64,000 bases of DNA from Seohaeicola saemankumensis (GTDB lineage: Bacteria > Pseudomonadota > Alphaproteobacteria > Rhodobacterales > Rhodobacteraceae): contig NZ_JAIUZI010000007.1 in assembly GCF_020171285.1 (NCBI RefSeq), forward strand, positions 124,001 to 188,000, written 5' to 3'. A program made the position numbers and the translations under genes. Below are positions 36,301 to 44,322 of this stretch, in pieces. Positions within the stretch are counted from its first letter, which is position 1; each line of letters begins with the position of its first letter. The notes beneath the pieces were generated by a model. It saw only the letters and a list, made by a program, of their open reading frames with translations. It did not search any database and was not told the DNA's origin.

Positions 36301-36790
36301 CGCCGCCGACCGGCTGCGGCCGGTGCTGCTGACCACGCTGACGACGGTGCTGGGGCTGGCGCCGCTGCTGTATGAACAGTCGCAGCAGGCGCAATTCCTG
36401 AAGCCGACGGTGATCACGCTGGTGTACGGGCTGGGGTTCGGGATGTTTCTGGTGCTGCTGGTGGTGCCGGCGCTGGTGGCGGTGCAGAACGATGTCGCGC
36501 GCCCAATCACCGCGTTGCGGCGGGCGCTGCGCAGCCCGAACCGGGCCGTACGGGCGGTGGTCGTGGCGACCGGTCTGGTGGTGCTGGGGTGGCTGGCGGT
36601 GACGCTGGGCTGGGCGCTGGCGACCGGGACCCTGCCGCAGGCGCTGATCGATGCGGTGCCTGCGCTGAATGCGCTGTCGCCGGTGCGCGCCGGCCTCGCG
36701 TTGTTCGTGCCGGGGGCTCTGGCGATTACGGTTGTGGCGTTCCTGCTGTCGGCGCTGGTCTATGGGCGCGGCGCGGCGCGGCAGGTCTAA
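33392..36790 (+). CDS. RND-family efflux pump, inner-membrane subunit
   Basis: A 1132-residue proton-driven pump. The typical AcrB/MdtB layout is present: an N-terminal helix (LLLVVLLVLGAAAIPNMRAQFFPDV), a periplasmic porter domain, helices with the proton-relay Asp in IITLGIVVDDAIVVGEHADF, a second porter half, and helices ending near residue 1030. A C-terminal extension of about 100 residues adds two or three hydrophobic helices (VVVATGLVVLGWLAVTLGWAL; AITVVAFLLSALVYG), which standard RND pumps (about 1030-1050 residues) lack. The gene follows the adaptor by 4 nt. Its end overlaps the converging Nudix gene by 4 nt. Confidence 0.93.
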   Translation: MIRELPKGAGGLLSYFTRHRTAANLLLVVLLVLGAAAIPNMRAQFFPDVIVENVTVQVEWEGAGPEDVDSAIVQVMEPTLLAVDGVESSASVSREGRATMVLEFEPGWDMSRAADEVQAAVDTVTTLPEDTEDPTVRRGAWRDRVTDVVITGPIAPEQLGLFADEFVTRLFKAGVTRTTIRGVAAPQTLVEVPTMQLIANDIAMADIAAAIAAEVDADPAGDVTGANARVRTGTEKRSPQDLAGIVLRSNPDGSKLTVGDVATIRVEGVDRNRSYFVGDDPAMSIRVDRSDRGDAIRIQHRVEEVAAQMQLSLPQGVTLELIRTRAEAITDRLNILVDNGLVGLVLVVCLLFLFLNARIAFWVAAGIPAAMFAAIALMYAFGLTINMVSLFGLIITLGIVVDDAIVVGEHADFRARRLGEHPVAAAENAARRMAMPVLAATLTTVIAFFGLTAIGGRFGDLIKDIPFTVIVVLLASLVECFLILPNHMSHAIAHSSKEHWYDLPNRVVNMGFRWVRDHLFRPLMGWVVWGRYVVLAGTVVILASQLALFIGGDVKWRFFNAPERGSVTGNFAMVEGATRSDTLAMMREMQRATEELGREYEEKHGRNPLQYVMAEIGGNAGRGLSGVEIKDTDLLGGISIELIDADLRPYSSFAFVADLQDRVGHHPMVETVSFRGWRSGPGGDALDVQIFGADVQTLKDASEDLRTALLRYPEVSAVEDNLAYDKEELILDLTPQGQALGFTIDALGRALRHRLNGIEAATYPDGPRSAAIRVELPEGELTADFMDRTLMRTPKGIYVPLADIVSVEQRTGFSTVRRENGIRLISVTGDISEDDPARAEEIQTALKDEILPEIASQRQVEWRMSGLSEQEDDFLKEARTGLILCLTGIYLVLAWIFASWTRPLVVMAIIPFGLVGTIYGHHLWDVPLSMFTVVGLLGMTGIIINDSIVLVTTIDQYAQDRGLIPSIVDAAADRLRPVLLTTLTTVLGLAPLLYEQSQQAQFLKPTVITLVYGLGFGMFLVLLVVPALVAVQNDVARPITALRRALRSPNRAVRAVVVATGLVVLGWLAVTLGWALATGTLPQALIDAVPALNALSPVRAGLALFVPGALAITVVAFLLSALVYGRGAARQV

Positions 36791-37206
36791 CGGCGGGCCA
36801 GCGCCAGTTCCATGACCTCGGCGACGCTGGCGCTCATCGGCAATTCACCGGCGCGGATGCGGGCGCAGTCGACCCATGCGGCGTCGGTGATGTCATCGGC
36901 GGCGACCGGATCGCCCGAGCGGAACCGGCAGAGAACGGCAGCCAGCAGGTAATGCACCGCGACCGAACCGTCGGGGTGATGCCGGAGCACGTCGACATTC
37001 GTCAGATAGCCCAGCGGGTCGGCAAGCACCCCGGTTTCCTCTTGCAGTTCGCGCACAGCGGCCTGAAGCGCGGTTTCGCCCAGTTCCACATGGCCGCCGG
37101 GAAACCCCCAGAGCCCGGCGTCGGGCGATTTGCCACGCCGCGCCAGCAGCACCTGATCGCCCCGGATCAGCACCGCGATGGCGCCGAGAAGTGGGGTGCG
37201 GGACAT
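36787..37206 (-). CDS. Nudix hydrolase
   Basis: A 139-residue enzyme with an intact Nudix box, G38-x5-E44-x7-REUxEExGU (GGHVELGETA ... RELQEETGV), which binds Mg2+ and splits nucleoside diphosphates linked to another group. The context after the box (PLGYLTNVDVLRHHPDGS) resembles ADP-ribose- or MutT-like hydrolases, but substrate cannot be told. It converges on the RND pump with a 4-nt overlap, and its start lies 5 nt after the end of the DsbD-alpha-like gene, so the two minus-strand genes are probably co-transcribed. Confidence 0.9.
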   Translation of the reverse strand: MSRTPLLGAIAVLIRGDQVLLARRGKSPDAGLWGFPGGHVELGETALQAAVRELQEETGVLADPLGYLTNVDVLRHHPDGSVAVHYLLAAVLCRFRSGDPVAADDITDAAWVDCARIRAGELPMSASVAEVMELALARR

Positions 37207-37211
37207 GCCGG

Positions 37212-38042
37212 TCAGCCCGGCGTGCAGCCGAGGATATCGACAGCGTGGCGGTTGCCGAGCACGGTGAAGCGCAGCTGCGAGCGGTCGAGGGCAAAGCTGC
37301 TGCCGGTTTCGGAAATCAGTTCGCCCGATGCGGTCAGGGTGTCGCCGCTGCGGGTGACGTCGATGCCCGAGACCCAGATCGACGGGTCGCCGGGTTCGAT
37401 CACCGCCAGTTCGCGGCCGCCGGCCGATGGCATGCGGATGCGCGCCTCGACCCGGATGCCATCGGCGGTCGGGCTCAGGCGGCAGGTGGCGGCGCGAACG
37501 CCGGCCTCCTGGGCGGAATAGGGGCGCTGGGCCAGCGCCGCGACGATGGCCGGGTTGCTGCCCGCCGCCGCATCAAGATCATGGTCGAATTTCAGGGTGC
37601 CGGGCACGCAGATGTCGGAACAGACGCCGACCTCCATCACGCCGCGCAGGCGGACGGGCTGGCCGGCGCGCGAGGGGGTGATTTCGACCGGCAGCACCAG
37701 TTCGCGCTGATAGCCGATGGTGCGCAGGCCGCCGCTGTCGAAGACCTGTGGCGCGGGCCATGTGATGGCGACATCGCCGACGTTGCGCGAGCCTCGCCAG
37801 CTGAAGCTGGGCGGGATGCCGGCATCGCCGGGCGCGCGCCAGTAGGTTTTCCAGCCGTCCTTGAGCGTCAGCCGCAGGGCGGTCTGGTAGGTGCCGCGCG
37901 GCGTCATTCCGCCATCGAGCACGTCGATGCGCACCAGATCGCCGACGCCGCCGAACCGGGTGTCGGCGCGGGCGGGCAGGGCGGTCAGCACCAGGGCGGG
38001 CAATAGTGCGGCGCAGAGGGCCAGACGGGTGATCATTCGCAT
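37212..38042 (-). CDS. Stand-alone DsbD-alpha-like periplasmic protein
   Basis: A 276-residue secreted protein with a signal peptide ([19 protein letters not shown]) and a DsbD N-terminal-type immunoglobulin-like domain, seen in [18 protein letters not shown] and [14 protein letters not shown] cysteine pair C-x3-C (CSDICVPG) occupies the place of the active-site pair that receives electrons in DsbD. No transmembrane or thioredoxin domain follows, so it is only the periplasmic part. A role in thiol reduction or cytochrome/copper handling is likely. Four ATG codons cluster at 38036-38048; AAGGGG placed 7 nt before ATG 38042 favours that one. Confidence 0.8.
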   Translation of the reverse strand: MRMITRLALCAALLPALVLTALPARADTRFGGVGDLVRIDVLDGGMTPRGTYQTALRLTLKDGWKTYWRAPGDAGIPPSFSWRGSRNVGDVAITWPAPQVFDSGGLRTIGYQRELVLPVEITPSRAGQPVRLRGVMEVGVCSDICVPGTLKFDHDLDAAAGSNPAIVAALAQRPYSAQEAGVRAATCRLSPTADGIRVEARIRMPSAGGRELAVIEPGDPSIWVSGIDVTRSGDTLTASGELISETGSSFALDRSQLRFTVLGNRHAVDILGCTPG

Positions 38043-38190
38043 CATCATGCCCCTTAGATGCGCCTTGATGGCTGAAATGCCAAGTCACGATCCGGTCAAC
38101 ATATTGCAATTTTCGCAGGTTTTGACGGCGACCCTTGCACTGGGTCGGGGGCGGGGCCATTCTTGGAGGAGAAAAGCAAGGGCGGACCAA

Positions 38191-38748
38191 ATGGATCTGA
38201 CAGGCAAACTTCTGATCGCGATGCCGGGGATGGGAGACATCCGGTTTGAACACTCGGTGGTGTTCATGTGCAGCTATGGCGACGAGGGCGCAATGGGGCT
38301 GATCGTGAACAAACCGGCCGCTGATCTGCGGCTGGGTGATTTGCTGACCCAGCTGGAGATCGCACCGGAACAGCCCAGTCATGCGCAGATGCCCGTCTAT
38401 TTCGGTGGACCGGTGGAGACGGCGCGTGGTTTTGTCCTGCACTCGCCCGACTATGATGCCAACCTGCATTCGATGCGCGTGAGCGATGCGTTCCGCATGA
38501 CCGCCACGCTGGATATCCTGGAGGACATAGCCAGCGGCGAGGGGCCGGAAAAGGCGCTGATGATGCTGGGCTATGCCGGTTGGGGGCCCGGGCAGCTGGA
38601 GCAGGAGATCGCGATGAATGGCTGGCTGACGGCCGAGGCCGATACCAGCCTGTTGTTCGGTATGCCGGATGACGAGAAATGGGGCGCGGCGCTGAAGTCG
38701 CTGGGGGTGGACCCGCTGAGCCTGTCGGCCAGCGCGGGACATGCCTGA
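38191..38748 (+). CDS. YqgE/AlgH family protein (UPF0301)
   Basis: A 185-residue protein of the YqgE/AlgH family, starting with the usual [16 protein letters not shown] and containing [24 protein letters not shown] and [15 protein letters not shown]. AlgH in Pseudomonas influences alginate and global regulation, but the molecular activity is unknown; the fold is a small alpha/beta domain. The start at 38191 agrees with the family N terminus. It is divergent from the DsbD-alpha-like gene. Confidence 0.9.
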   Translation: MDLTGKLLIAMPGMGDIRFEHSVVFMCSYGDEGAMGLIVNKPAADLRLGDLLTQLEIAPEQPSHAQMPVYFGGPVETARGFVLHSPDYDANLHSMRVSDAFRMTATLDILEDIASGEGPEKALMMLGYAGWGPGQLEQEIAMNGWLTAEADTSLLFGMPDDEKWGAALKSLGVDPLSLSASAGHA

Positions 38749-38819
38749 GGTTTGACACGCGGGGCCGGTGGCCGCTCACCCGGCCCCATGGGGCCAGCTT
38801 CGCGGCGGCAGCGCGCGTG

Positions 38820-39152
38820 TCAGTCCTGACCGCAGAACAGCGAGTAGAGCAGACCGATCACCTGTTCGGTGTTGGTATCGGCCAGCGAATAGAAGATGGT
38901 TTTGCCGTCGCGACGGGTGCTGACCAGCCCTTCGTCCCGCAGCCGCGCCAGCATCTGGCTGACCGCCGCCTGCCGGATGCTGAGCAGCGCCTCGAGTTCG
39001 CCCACCGATTTCTCGCCCGCGCCGAGGTGGCACAGGATCATCAACCGGCCTTCATGTGCCAGCGTCTTGAGAAAGGCGGCAGCATCTGTGGCGCGGTGCG
39101 CCATGTCCCGAGGGGTCTCGGGCGTCAGGGACTGAACGGGCTGAGCGGTCAC
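38820..39152 (-). CDS. ArsR-family regulator with SqrR/BigR-type cysteine pair
   Basis: A 110-residue winged-helix regulator. The DNA-recognition helix is SIRQAAVSQMLARLR. If the GTG at 39152 is the start (GAGG 8 nt upstream), the two cysteines fall at residues 41 (LMILC41HL) and 107 (LFC107GQD), exactly the positions of the reactive pair in Rhodobacter SqrR and equivalent to BigR. In those proteins persulfides join the cysteines through sulfur atoms and release DNA. So this is likely a sulfide/persulfide sensor. No sulfur-oxidation gene is next to it, and its targets are unknown. A GTG at 39212 is a longer alternative without a ribosome-binding site. Confidence 0.82.
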   Translation of the reverse strand: MTAQPVQSLTPETPRDMAHRATDAAAFLKTLAHEGRLMILCHLGAGEKSVGELEALLSIRQAAVSQMLARLRDEGLVSTRRDGKTIFYSLADTNTEQVIGLLYSLFCGQD

Positions 39153-39208
39153 GGGTGGATCCTCATATTCGGCTTTCCCGACATAATGCCTCAGAAATCG
39201 GGGGTCTG

Positions 39209-40465
39209 TCACCCCTCTGTTGCATCATCGCCCGCAGGATCGGTCGCGGGGGCGCCGCCCTGGAAGGAATTGCCGTTCACGTAATCACATGGGGCCTCTT
39301 GCATCTGCAGGTGCAGCCCGTCGCCGATGTAGGGGTGCGCGCGCGCGAGCGCTTCGTTCACCTCGATGCCGAGGCCGGGTGTTTCGGGCGGGGTGATGAA
39401 GCCGTCTTCGACCCGGATCATGTTGTTGATCAGCGCCGCGTGGAACGGGGTTTCGATGGTTTCGGCCATCAGCAGGTTGGGGATCGAGGTGGCAAGATGG
39501 ATGTTGGCGGCCCATTCCACGGGGCCCGCATAGAGGTGCGGGGCCATTTGCGCGTTATAGGCTTCGGCAATGGCGGCGGTTTTCTTCATCTCCCAGATGC
39601 CGCCGGCGCGGCCCAGGGCCGGTTGCAGGATGGTGGCGGCCCCGGCGCGCAGGACGGCGGCGAACTCTGCCTTGGTGGTCAGCCGTTCGCCGGTGGCGAC
39701 GGGGATGCGCACGGCGCGCGCGACGCGGGCCATTTCGTCGATATTGTCGGGCGGAATCGGTTCTTCGAACCAGAGCGGCGCATAGGGTTCAAGCGCCTGG
39801 CCCAGCCGGATCGCGCCGGCGGTGGTGAATTGCCCGTGGGTGCCAAAGAGCAGATCGGCCCGGGTGCCGACCGCCTCGCGGATCGCCTTGCAGAAGGCCA
39901 CCGACTGCACGATGTCGGACATCGCGGGCATGTGACCGCCGCGCATGGTGTAGGGGCCGGCGGGGTCGAATTTAACCGCCGTGTAGCCGCGTGCAACCAG
40001 ATCGAGCGCGCTTTCGGCGGCCTGATCGGGGGCGGTCCAGAAATCGGTCAGATTGTGCTGGGCCAGCGGGTAGAGGTAGGTATAGGCGCGGATGCGATCG
40101 TTCATCCGCCCACCCAGCAGCGCCCAGACCGGACGCTCTCGGTGCTTGCCGAGAATATCCCAGCAGGCGATTTCCAGCCCCGAGAAGGCGCCCATGACGG
40201 TGAGATCGGGGCGCTGGGTGAAGCCCGAGGAATAGGCGCGACGGAACATCAGTTCGATGTTTTCGGGGTTTTCGCCGGCCATGTGGCGGGTGAAGACATC
40301 GGTGATGACGGCGCGCATCGCCTCCGGTCCGACGGAGGAGGCATAGCATTCGCCCCAGCCGGTGATGCCGGTGTCGGTGGTGAGTTTCACCAGGATCCAG
40401 TAGCGCCCGCCCCAGCCGGGTGCGGGCGGGGCGGTGACGATGATGTCGAGATCTTGCAGTTTCAT
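39209..40465 (-). CDS. Enolase-superfamily (mandelate racemase/muconate lactonizing) protein
   Basis: A 418-residue enolase-superfamily enzyme of the sugar-acid dehydratase type. Family marks are K165-F-D (AVKFDPAG), HGQF at 210-213, the ligand Glu in WFEEPIPPD (234-235), TGERL (E260), and H310. At two positions where dehydratases of this group usually carry Asp, this protein has Gly208 (FGTHGQ in place of D-F-H-G) and Ala283 (LQPALGRAGG in place of QPD). That leaves the metal site and the His-Asp dyad altered. Substrate unknown; galactonate- or galactarate-type acids are reasonable. Near an alcohol dehydrogenase and an ArsR regulator. Confidence 0.82.
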   Translation of the reverse strand: MKLQDLDIIVTAPPAPGWGGRYWILVKLTTDTGITGWGECYASSVGPEAMRAVITDVFTRHMAGENPENIELMFRRAYSSGFTQRPDLTVMGAFSGLEIACWDILGKHRERPVWALLGGRMNDRIRAYTYLYPLAQHNLTDFWTAPDQAAESALDLVARGYTAVKFDPAGPYTMRGGHMPAMSDIVQSVAFCKAIREAVGTRADLLFGTHGQFTTAGAIRLGQALEPYAPLWFEEPIPPDNIDEMARVARAVRIPVATGERLTTKAEFAAVLRAGAATILQPALGRAGGIWEMKKTAAIAEAYNAQMAPHLYAGPVEWAANIHLATSIPNLLMAETIETPFHAALINNMIRVEDGFITPPETPGLGIEVNEALARAHPYIGDGLHLQMQEAPCDYVNGNSFQGGAPATDPAGDDATEG

Positions 40466-40499
40466 GGGCAACGGTCCGGATGTGCGGCGGCGGAGGGAC

Positions 40500-40534
40500 G
40501 CCTCCGGCGGGAGTATTTGTGGAAGAGATGAAAG
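40500..40534. repeat. Intergenic repeat, copy B
   Basis: GCCTCCGGCGGGAGTATTT followed by GTGGA and AGAGATGAAAG lies between the alcohol dehydrogenase and the enolase-superfamily gene. It shares GGAGTATTT and AGAGATGAAA with copies A (16513-16576) and C (59556-59603). The start contains a short CGCC/GGCG hairpin. Confidence 0.75.
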
Positions 40535-40535
40535 A

Positions 40536-41627
40536 CTAGCGGTCGAAGAGGATGACGTTCCGTTTGGCGCTGCCGGTCTTGGTGTCGGCGATGGCCTCGT
40601 TGATCTGGTCGAACCGCCAGCGGCCCGAGATCAGCTCGTCGAGTTTCAGGCGGCCCTGCTGGTAGAGGTCGATCATCCAGGGGATGTCGCGCTGGATCAC
40701 CACGTCGCCCATTTTCGAGCCGATGAAGCCCTGTCCGAGGAAGGACATGGTGACCGGTTCGTATTCGGCCATGGCGCCGGAGTGGGGCATGCCGATCATA
40801 ACCGCCTTGCCGCCGCGGCCGAGGTAACGGGGGGCGGAATCGTAGGCGGGAATGGCGCCGACCGTGACGAGGACGGCGTCGGCGCCGCGCCCGCCGAGGG
40901 CCCGAAACGCGGCTTTCCACGGGGCCTTGTGGGTTGCGAGAACGCCGTCGGTGGCGCCGAATTCGCGGGCGATGTCGAGTTTGTCCTGCGTCATGTCGAC
41001 CGCGACGATGCGGCGGGCACCGGCGATTCGGGCGCCCTGGATCGCGTTCAGCCCGACGCCGCCGGCGCCGATCACCACGACGTCCTGACCGGCGCGCAGT
41101 TTGGCGGCGTTGACCGCCGCGCCGACGCCGGTGATCACGCCGCAGGACAGCAGGCAGGCCACGTCGCGGCCCATGTCGTCGGGGATGCGCACGATCTGGC
41201 GGTGATTCACCACCACCTTTTCGGCAAAGGCGCCGCAGGCCATCGCCTGCATCAGCGGGCCGCCGTCGGCGGTTTTGATCGGGCCCCTGAGCCCGTCATA
41301 GGGGGTTTCGCAGATGGTGGGTTCGCCGCCCGCGCAGCTGGGGCAGGAGCCACAGGCGCGAATCAGGGTGACGACCACGGGATCGCCGACGTTGAAGTTT
41401 CCGGCGCCGGTTCCGATGGCGGTGACGGTTCCGGCGGCCTCGTGCCCGTAGACGGCCGGCAGATCGCCGCCCCAGGCGCCTTCGGCGTAGGAGATGTCGG
41501 AATGGCAGATGGCCACGGCGTCGAGGGTGACTTCGACTTCGCCGAAGCCGGGCGCGGCGATCTGGATATCCTCGATGACCAGCGGGGCGCCGAATTCGCG
41601 GCAGACGGCCGCTTTGATGGTTGGCAT
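40536..41627 (-). CDS. Zinc-dependent alcohol dehydrogenase (MDR family)
   Basis: A 363-residue medium-chain dehydrogenase. Catalytic zinc ligands are C41 (ICHSD), H62-E63 (GHEAAG) and a Cys in LLSCGVITG; the structural zinc is held by C92, C95, C98 and C106 (CGSCPSC ... TIC). The NAD-binding loop is VIGAGGVGLNAI, with Asp (VAVD) at the end of the second strand, so NAD is preferred over NADP. It belongs to the class III-like group that acts on alcohols or S-adducts; the substrate is not evident. Co-oriented with the enolase-superfamily gene downstream. Confidence 0.9.
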   Translation of the reverse strand: MPTIKAAVCREFGAPLVIEDIQIAAPGFGEVEVTLDAVAICHSDISYAEGAWGGDLPAVYGHEAAGTVTAIGTGAGNFNVGDPVVVTLIRACGSCPSCAGGEPTICETPYDGLRGPIKTADGGPLMQAMACGAFAEKVVVNHRQIVRIPDDMGRDVACLLSCGVITGVGAAVNAAKLRAGQDVVVIGAGGVGLNAIQGARIAGARRIVAVDMTQDKLDIAREFGATDGVLATHKAPWKAAFRALGGRGADAVLVTVGAIPAYDSAPRYLGRGGKAVMIGMPHSGAMAEYEPVTMSFLGQGFIGSKMGDVVIQRDIPWMIDLYQQGRLKLDELISGRWRFDQINEAIADTKTGSAKRNVILFDR

Positions 41628-41706
41628 GGGTGATCTCCCTGTTTTTGGGACAGCGTGAACCGGGCGGGGTGCTGTCGCAAGCTTGAAAGCGACGTGGCGG
41701 GTCGGT

Positions 41707-42906
41707 TCACGCTAAGGAAAACCGGGTCCGCATGAACAGGAACAGGCCGACCACCAGCAGGGCCATGGACAGCAGGAAAGGCGCGCCGGGCTGGTAGAGC
41801 GCCGCCCCCTCGCGGGTAAAGGCGGAAAACACGCTGGCCATCATCAGCGGCGAGACGATCATCGACAGGGCGTGAACGCTGGTCATCACGCCCTGCAACT
41901 CGCCCTGCTGATCGTCGGAGACGATGCGCGACATGATCCCCTGCAGCGCCGGGGAGACCACCGCGCCGAGTGCGGCCAGCGGCGTCAGGATCAGCGCCAG
42001 GGTGCCGCTGGTCACAAAGGCCAGCAGGCCGAATGTGATCATGTCGAACACATGACCCCAGATCACCGTGAACCGTTCGCCGAACCAGCGCAGCGTCAGT
42101 CGGATCAGCCAGCCCTGGACGATGGCCATGGTCACCCCGAAAAGACCCAGCGACAGGCCGATCACCTGCGGTGTCCAGCCAAAGCGTTCTTGTGTGAAAT
42201 ACGACCAGATCGCCGGGTAGACATAGAGCGCCACGGAATAGAAGAAATAGACCGCCAGCAGCGGGCGGATCGCGGGCAGGCGGGCGATTTCGCGAAAGGC
42301 GCTGAGCGGGTTGGCCCGGGCCCAGGTGAAGCGGCGGCGGGTGCGGTCGGTGACGGTTTCACCCATCACCCAGTAGCCAAAGACAAAGTTCAGCGCAGCC
42401 AGACCTGCGGCGGCATAGAATGGCGCGCGGGTGCCGAATTCGCCCAGCAGCCCGCCGATCAGCGGACCCAGCACGAAACCGGCGCCAAAGCCCGCGCCGA
42501 TCAGGCCGAAATTGGCGGCCTTTTGCGTGGGTTCCGAGATATCGGCCATGTAGGCCCCGGCGGTGGCCTGGGTGGCGGCGGTGATACCGCCCACGATGCG
42601 GCCGAGCAGGAGCAGCCAGATCGACCCGGCCAACGCCATCACGAGGTAGTCCGCCGCCATCACGGCCAGCGAGATCAGCATCACCGGGCGGCGGCCGAAA
42701 CTGTCCGACAGGTTGCCGATGATCGGGCTGAACAGGAACTGCATCACCGCGAAGACGGTGGACAGCACGCCGCCCCAAAGCGCGGCGTCGGCCAGCGAGC
42801 CGCCCTGAACCTCGCGGATGAGATCGGGCATGATCGGCATGATCAGGCCGATGCCCATGGCGTCGATCATCACGGTGACGAGGATGAATAGGACGGGCAG
42901 ACGCAC
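41707..42906 (-). CDS. MFS transporter, TetA/drug:H+ antiporter-like
   Basis: A 399-residue major-facilitator protein with twelve hydrophobic helices. The drug-efflux start MIDAMGIGLIMPIMPDLI, motif A (GNLSDSFGRRPVMLIS) and a motif-C-like glycine-rich helix (LIGAGFGAGFVLGPLIGG) place it with TetA-type exporters. It may expel tetracycline-like or other small compounds; resistance is not proven by sequence. It is read in the same direction as the alcohol dehydrogenase 79 bp further on. Confidence 0.9.
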   Translation of the reverse strand: MRLPVLFILVTVMIDAMGIGLIMPIMPDLIREVQGGSLADAALWGGVLSTVFAVMQFLFSPIIGNLSDSFGRRPVMLISLAVMAADYLVMALAGSIWLLLLGRIVGGITAATQATAGAYMADISEPTQKAANFGLIGAGFGAGFVLGPLIGGLLGEFGTRAPFYAAAGLAALNFVFGYWVMGETVTDRTRRRFTWARANPLSAFREIARLPAIRPLLAVYFFYSVALYVYPAIWSYFTQERFGWTPQVIGLSLGLFGVTMAIVQGWLIRLTLRWFGERFTVIWGHVFDMITFGLLAFVTSGTLALILTPLAALGAVVSPALQGIMSRIVSDDQQGELQGVMTSVHALSMIVSPLMMASVFSAFTREGAALYQPGAPFLLSMALLVVGLFLFMRTRFSLA

Positions 42907-42984
42907 GGAACACTCTCGGGGTTTTGCCCGGACGCTAGGGGGTGGCGCGCCTTTGGAAAAGGGGGAATGTGGGTTGGCGTGGCG

Positions 42985-44322
42985 TCATGTCGGGGCCAGT
43001 TCGCGGGCCAGCGCGGCAAAGGCGCGGGCCTCGTCCGGGGCCTGGCCCATCTGCGCCGCCGGGGTGAACAGCGTGGCGGTGTCCAGATCGGGCCAGCGCC
43101 GTGCGGCGATGCGGGCCAGCGGCGTGCCGGTTTCCTGAACCTCGCGACAGGCGGATTTCACGGCGGCCTGCGCCTCGGGCCGGGGCATGTGGGCGGTCAG
43201 CGCAAAGCTGAGCGCCTCGGCGTGGATCATGTCGAGGCCACCGGTGAAGGCGGCGGTCATGGCCTTCGGTTTCGGGGTCATCGCGGCACAGAGCGCGCCG
43301 GCGACCTGCAGCGCCGATCCGGCGCCCAGAACGATCTGCGGCAGGCACATCCATTCGGTGAACCACGCGGCCCCGTCGCGCTGGTGCCGGGGCATCGCCG
43401 CCCCGTGCAATATGGCGGTTTGCCCGGCGGTGTGACGGGCCAGTGCCACCAGCGCCGAGGGCGCGACCGGGTTTTGTTTCTGCGGCATGGTCGAGGAGGC
43501 GCCAGCGCCGCCCAGATCCAGTTCCGCGATGCCGCTTTGCACCATGGCGGTGGCGTCTTCGCCGATCTTGCCAAGGGCCAGCGCAGTGCGGGTCATCCAG
43601 TCGGCGATCCGCAGGATCGGGGTGCGGTCCGTGTGCCAGCCGCGACCGGGATCGCCCAGGCGAAGGTCGGCGGCCAACCGGGCGCGGGTTTCGGCCGCCT
43701 GCCGGCCAAGGGCCGAGGCGGTGCCGGCGGCCCCAGAGAGCGACACCAGCAGGCAGTCGGCGCGCAGGGCGGGCAGCTCCTTTGTCAGGGTGATCAGCGG
43801 CATGCCCCAGGCGGCGGTCACCGCGCCAAAGCTGGTCGGGGTGGCGTGTTGGCCAAAGGTACGCGCGGCCATCGGTAGGTCGGCGTGGGTTTCGGCCAGG
43901 GCGGCCAGCGGCGTGATTACCCCGCGCAGACCGTTTTCCATTTGCGCCAGCGCCTGCCTGAGCCGGAGCATCAGACCGGTGTCGATGATGTCCTGCGAGG
44001 TCGCGCCCCAATGCAGGTACTGCGCGTGCTCCGGTGCCTGCATCTCGGTGCGGAATGCCGCCACCAGGCCCGGAACGCAGACACCGTTCTGGCCAGTGGG
44101 TTCCGCCAGATGCCCGGGGTCGATCTGGATCTCCATCGCGGCGCGGGAAATGGCGGCGGCGCTGGCCTCGGGGATCACACCCAGCGCGCCCTGCGCCTTG
44201 GCCAGGGCGCCCTCGACCAGGATCATCGCGCGGATTTCGGCGCTGTCGGTGAAAAGGCGGCCCACCTCGGTGGCGGGAAACAGACGCGCGTACATCGGGC
44301 TGTCGAATACGGAACCGGCCAT
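42985..44322 (-). CDS. pcaB: 3-carboxy-cis,cis-muconate cycloisomerase
   Basis: A 445-residue fumarase/aspartase-superfamily enzyme that lactonizes 3-carboxy-cis,cis-muconate in the protocatechuate branch of the beta-ketoadipate pathway. Family blocks are HWGATSQDIIDTG, RTFGQHATPTSFG and the signature ASSTMPQKQNP with the flexible loop Ser. The ATG at 44322 overlaps the stop of the preceding esterase by one base (TGATG). With pcaD two genes upstream it forms a small pca cluster, although pcaGH, pcaC and pcaIJ are not in the window. Confidence 0.94.
   Translation of the reverse strand: MAGSVFDSPMYARLFPATEVGRLFTDSAEIRAMILVEGALAKAQGALGVIPEASAAAISRAAMEIQIDPGHLAEPTGQNGVCVPGLVAAFRTEMQAPEHAQYLHWGATSQDIIDTGLMLRLRQALAQMENGLRGVITPLAALAETHADLPMAARTFGQHATPTSFGAVTAAWGMPLITLTKELPALRADCLLVSLSGAAGTASALGRQAAETRARLAADLRLGDPGRGWHTDRTPILRIADWMTRTALALGKIGEDATAMVQSGIAELDLGGAGASSTMPQKQNPVAPSALVALARHTAGQTAILHGAAMPRHQRDGAAWFTEWMCLPQIVLGAGSALQVAGALCAAMTPKPKAMTAAFTGGLDMIHAEALSFALTAHMPRPEAQAAVKSACREVQETGTPLARIAARRWPDLDTATLFTPAAQMGQAPDEARAFAALARELAPT

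Noticed and set aside
40434-41633. 399-residue Gly/Asp/Val-rich plus-strand frame
   Set aside because: It mirrors the zinc alcohol dehydrogenase, whose four structural cysteines are intact on the minus strand.
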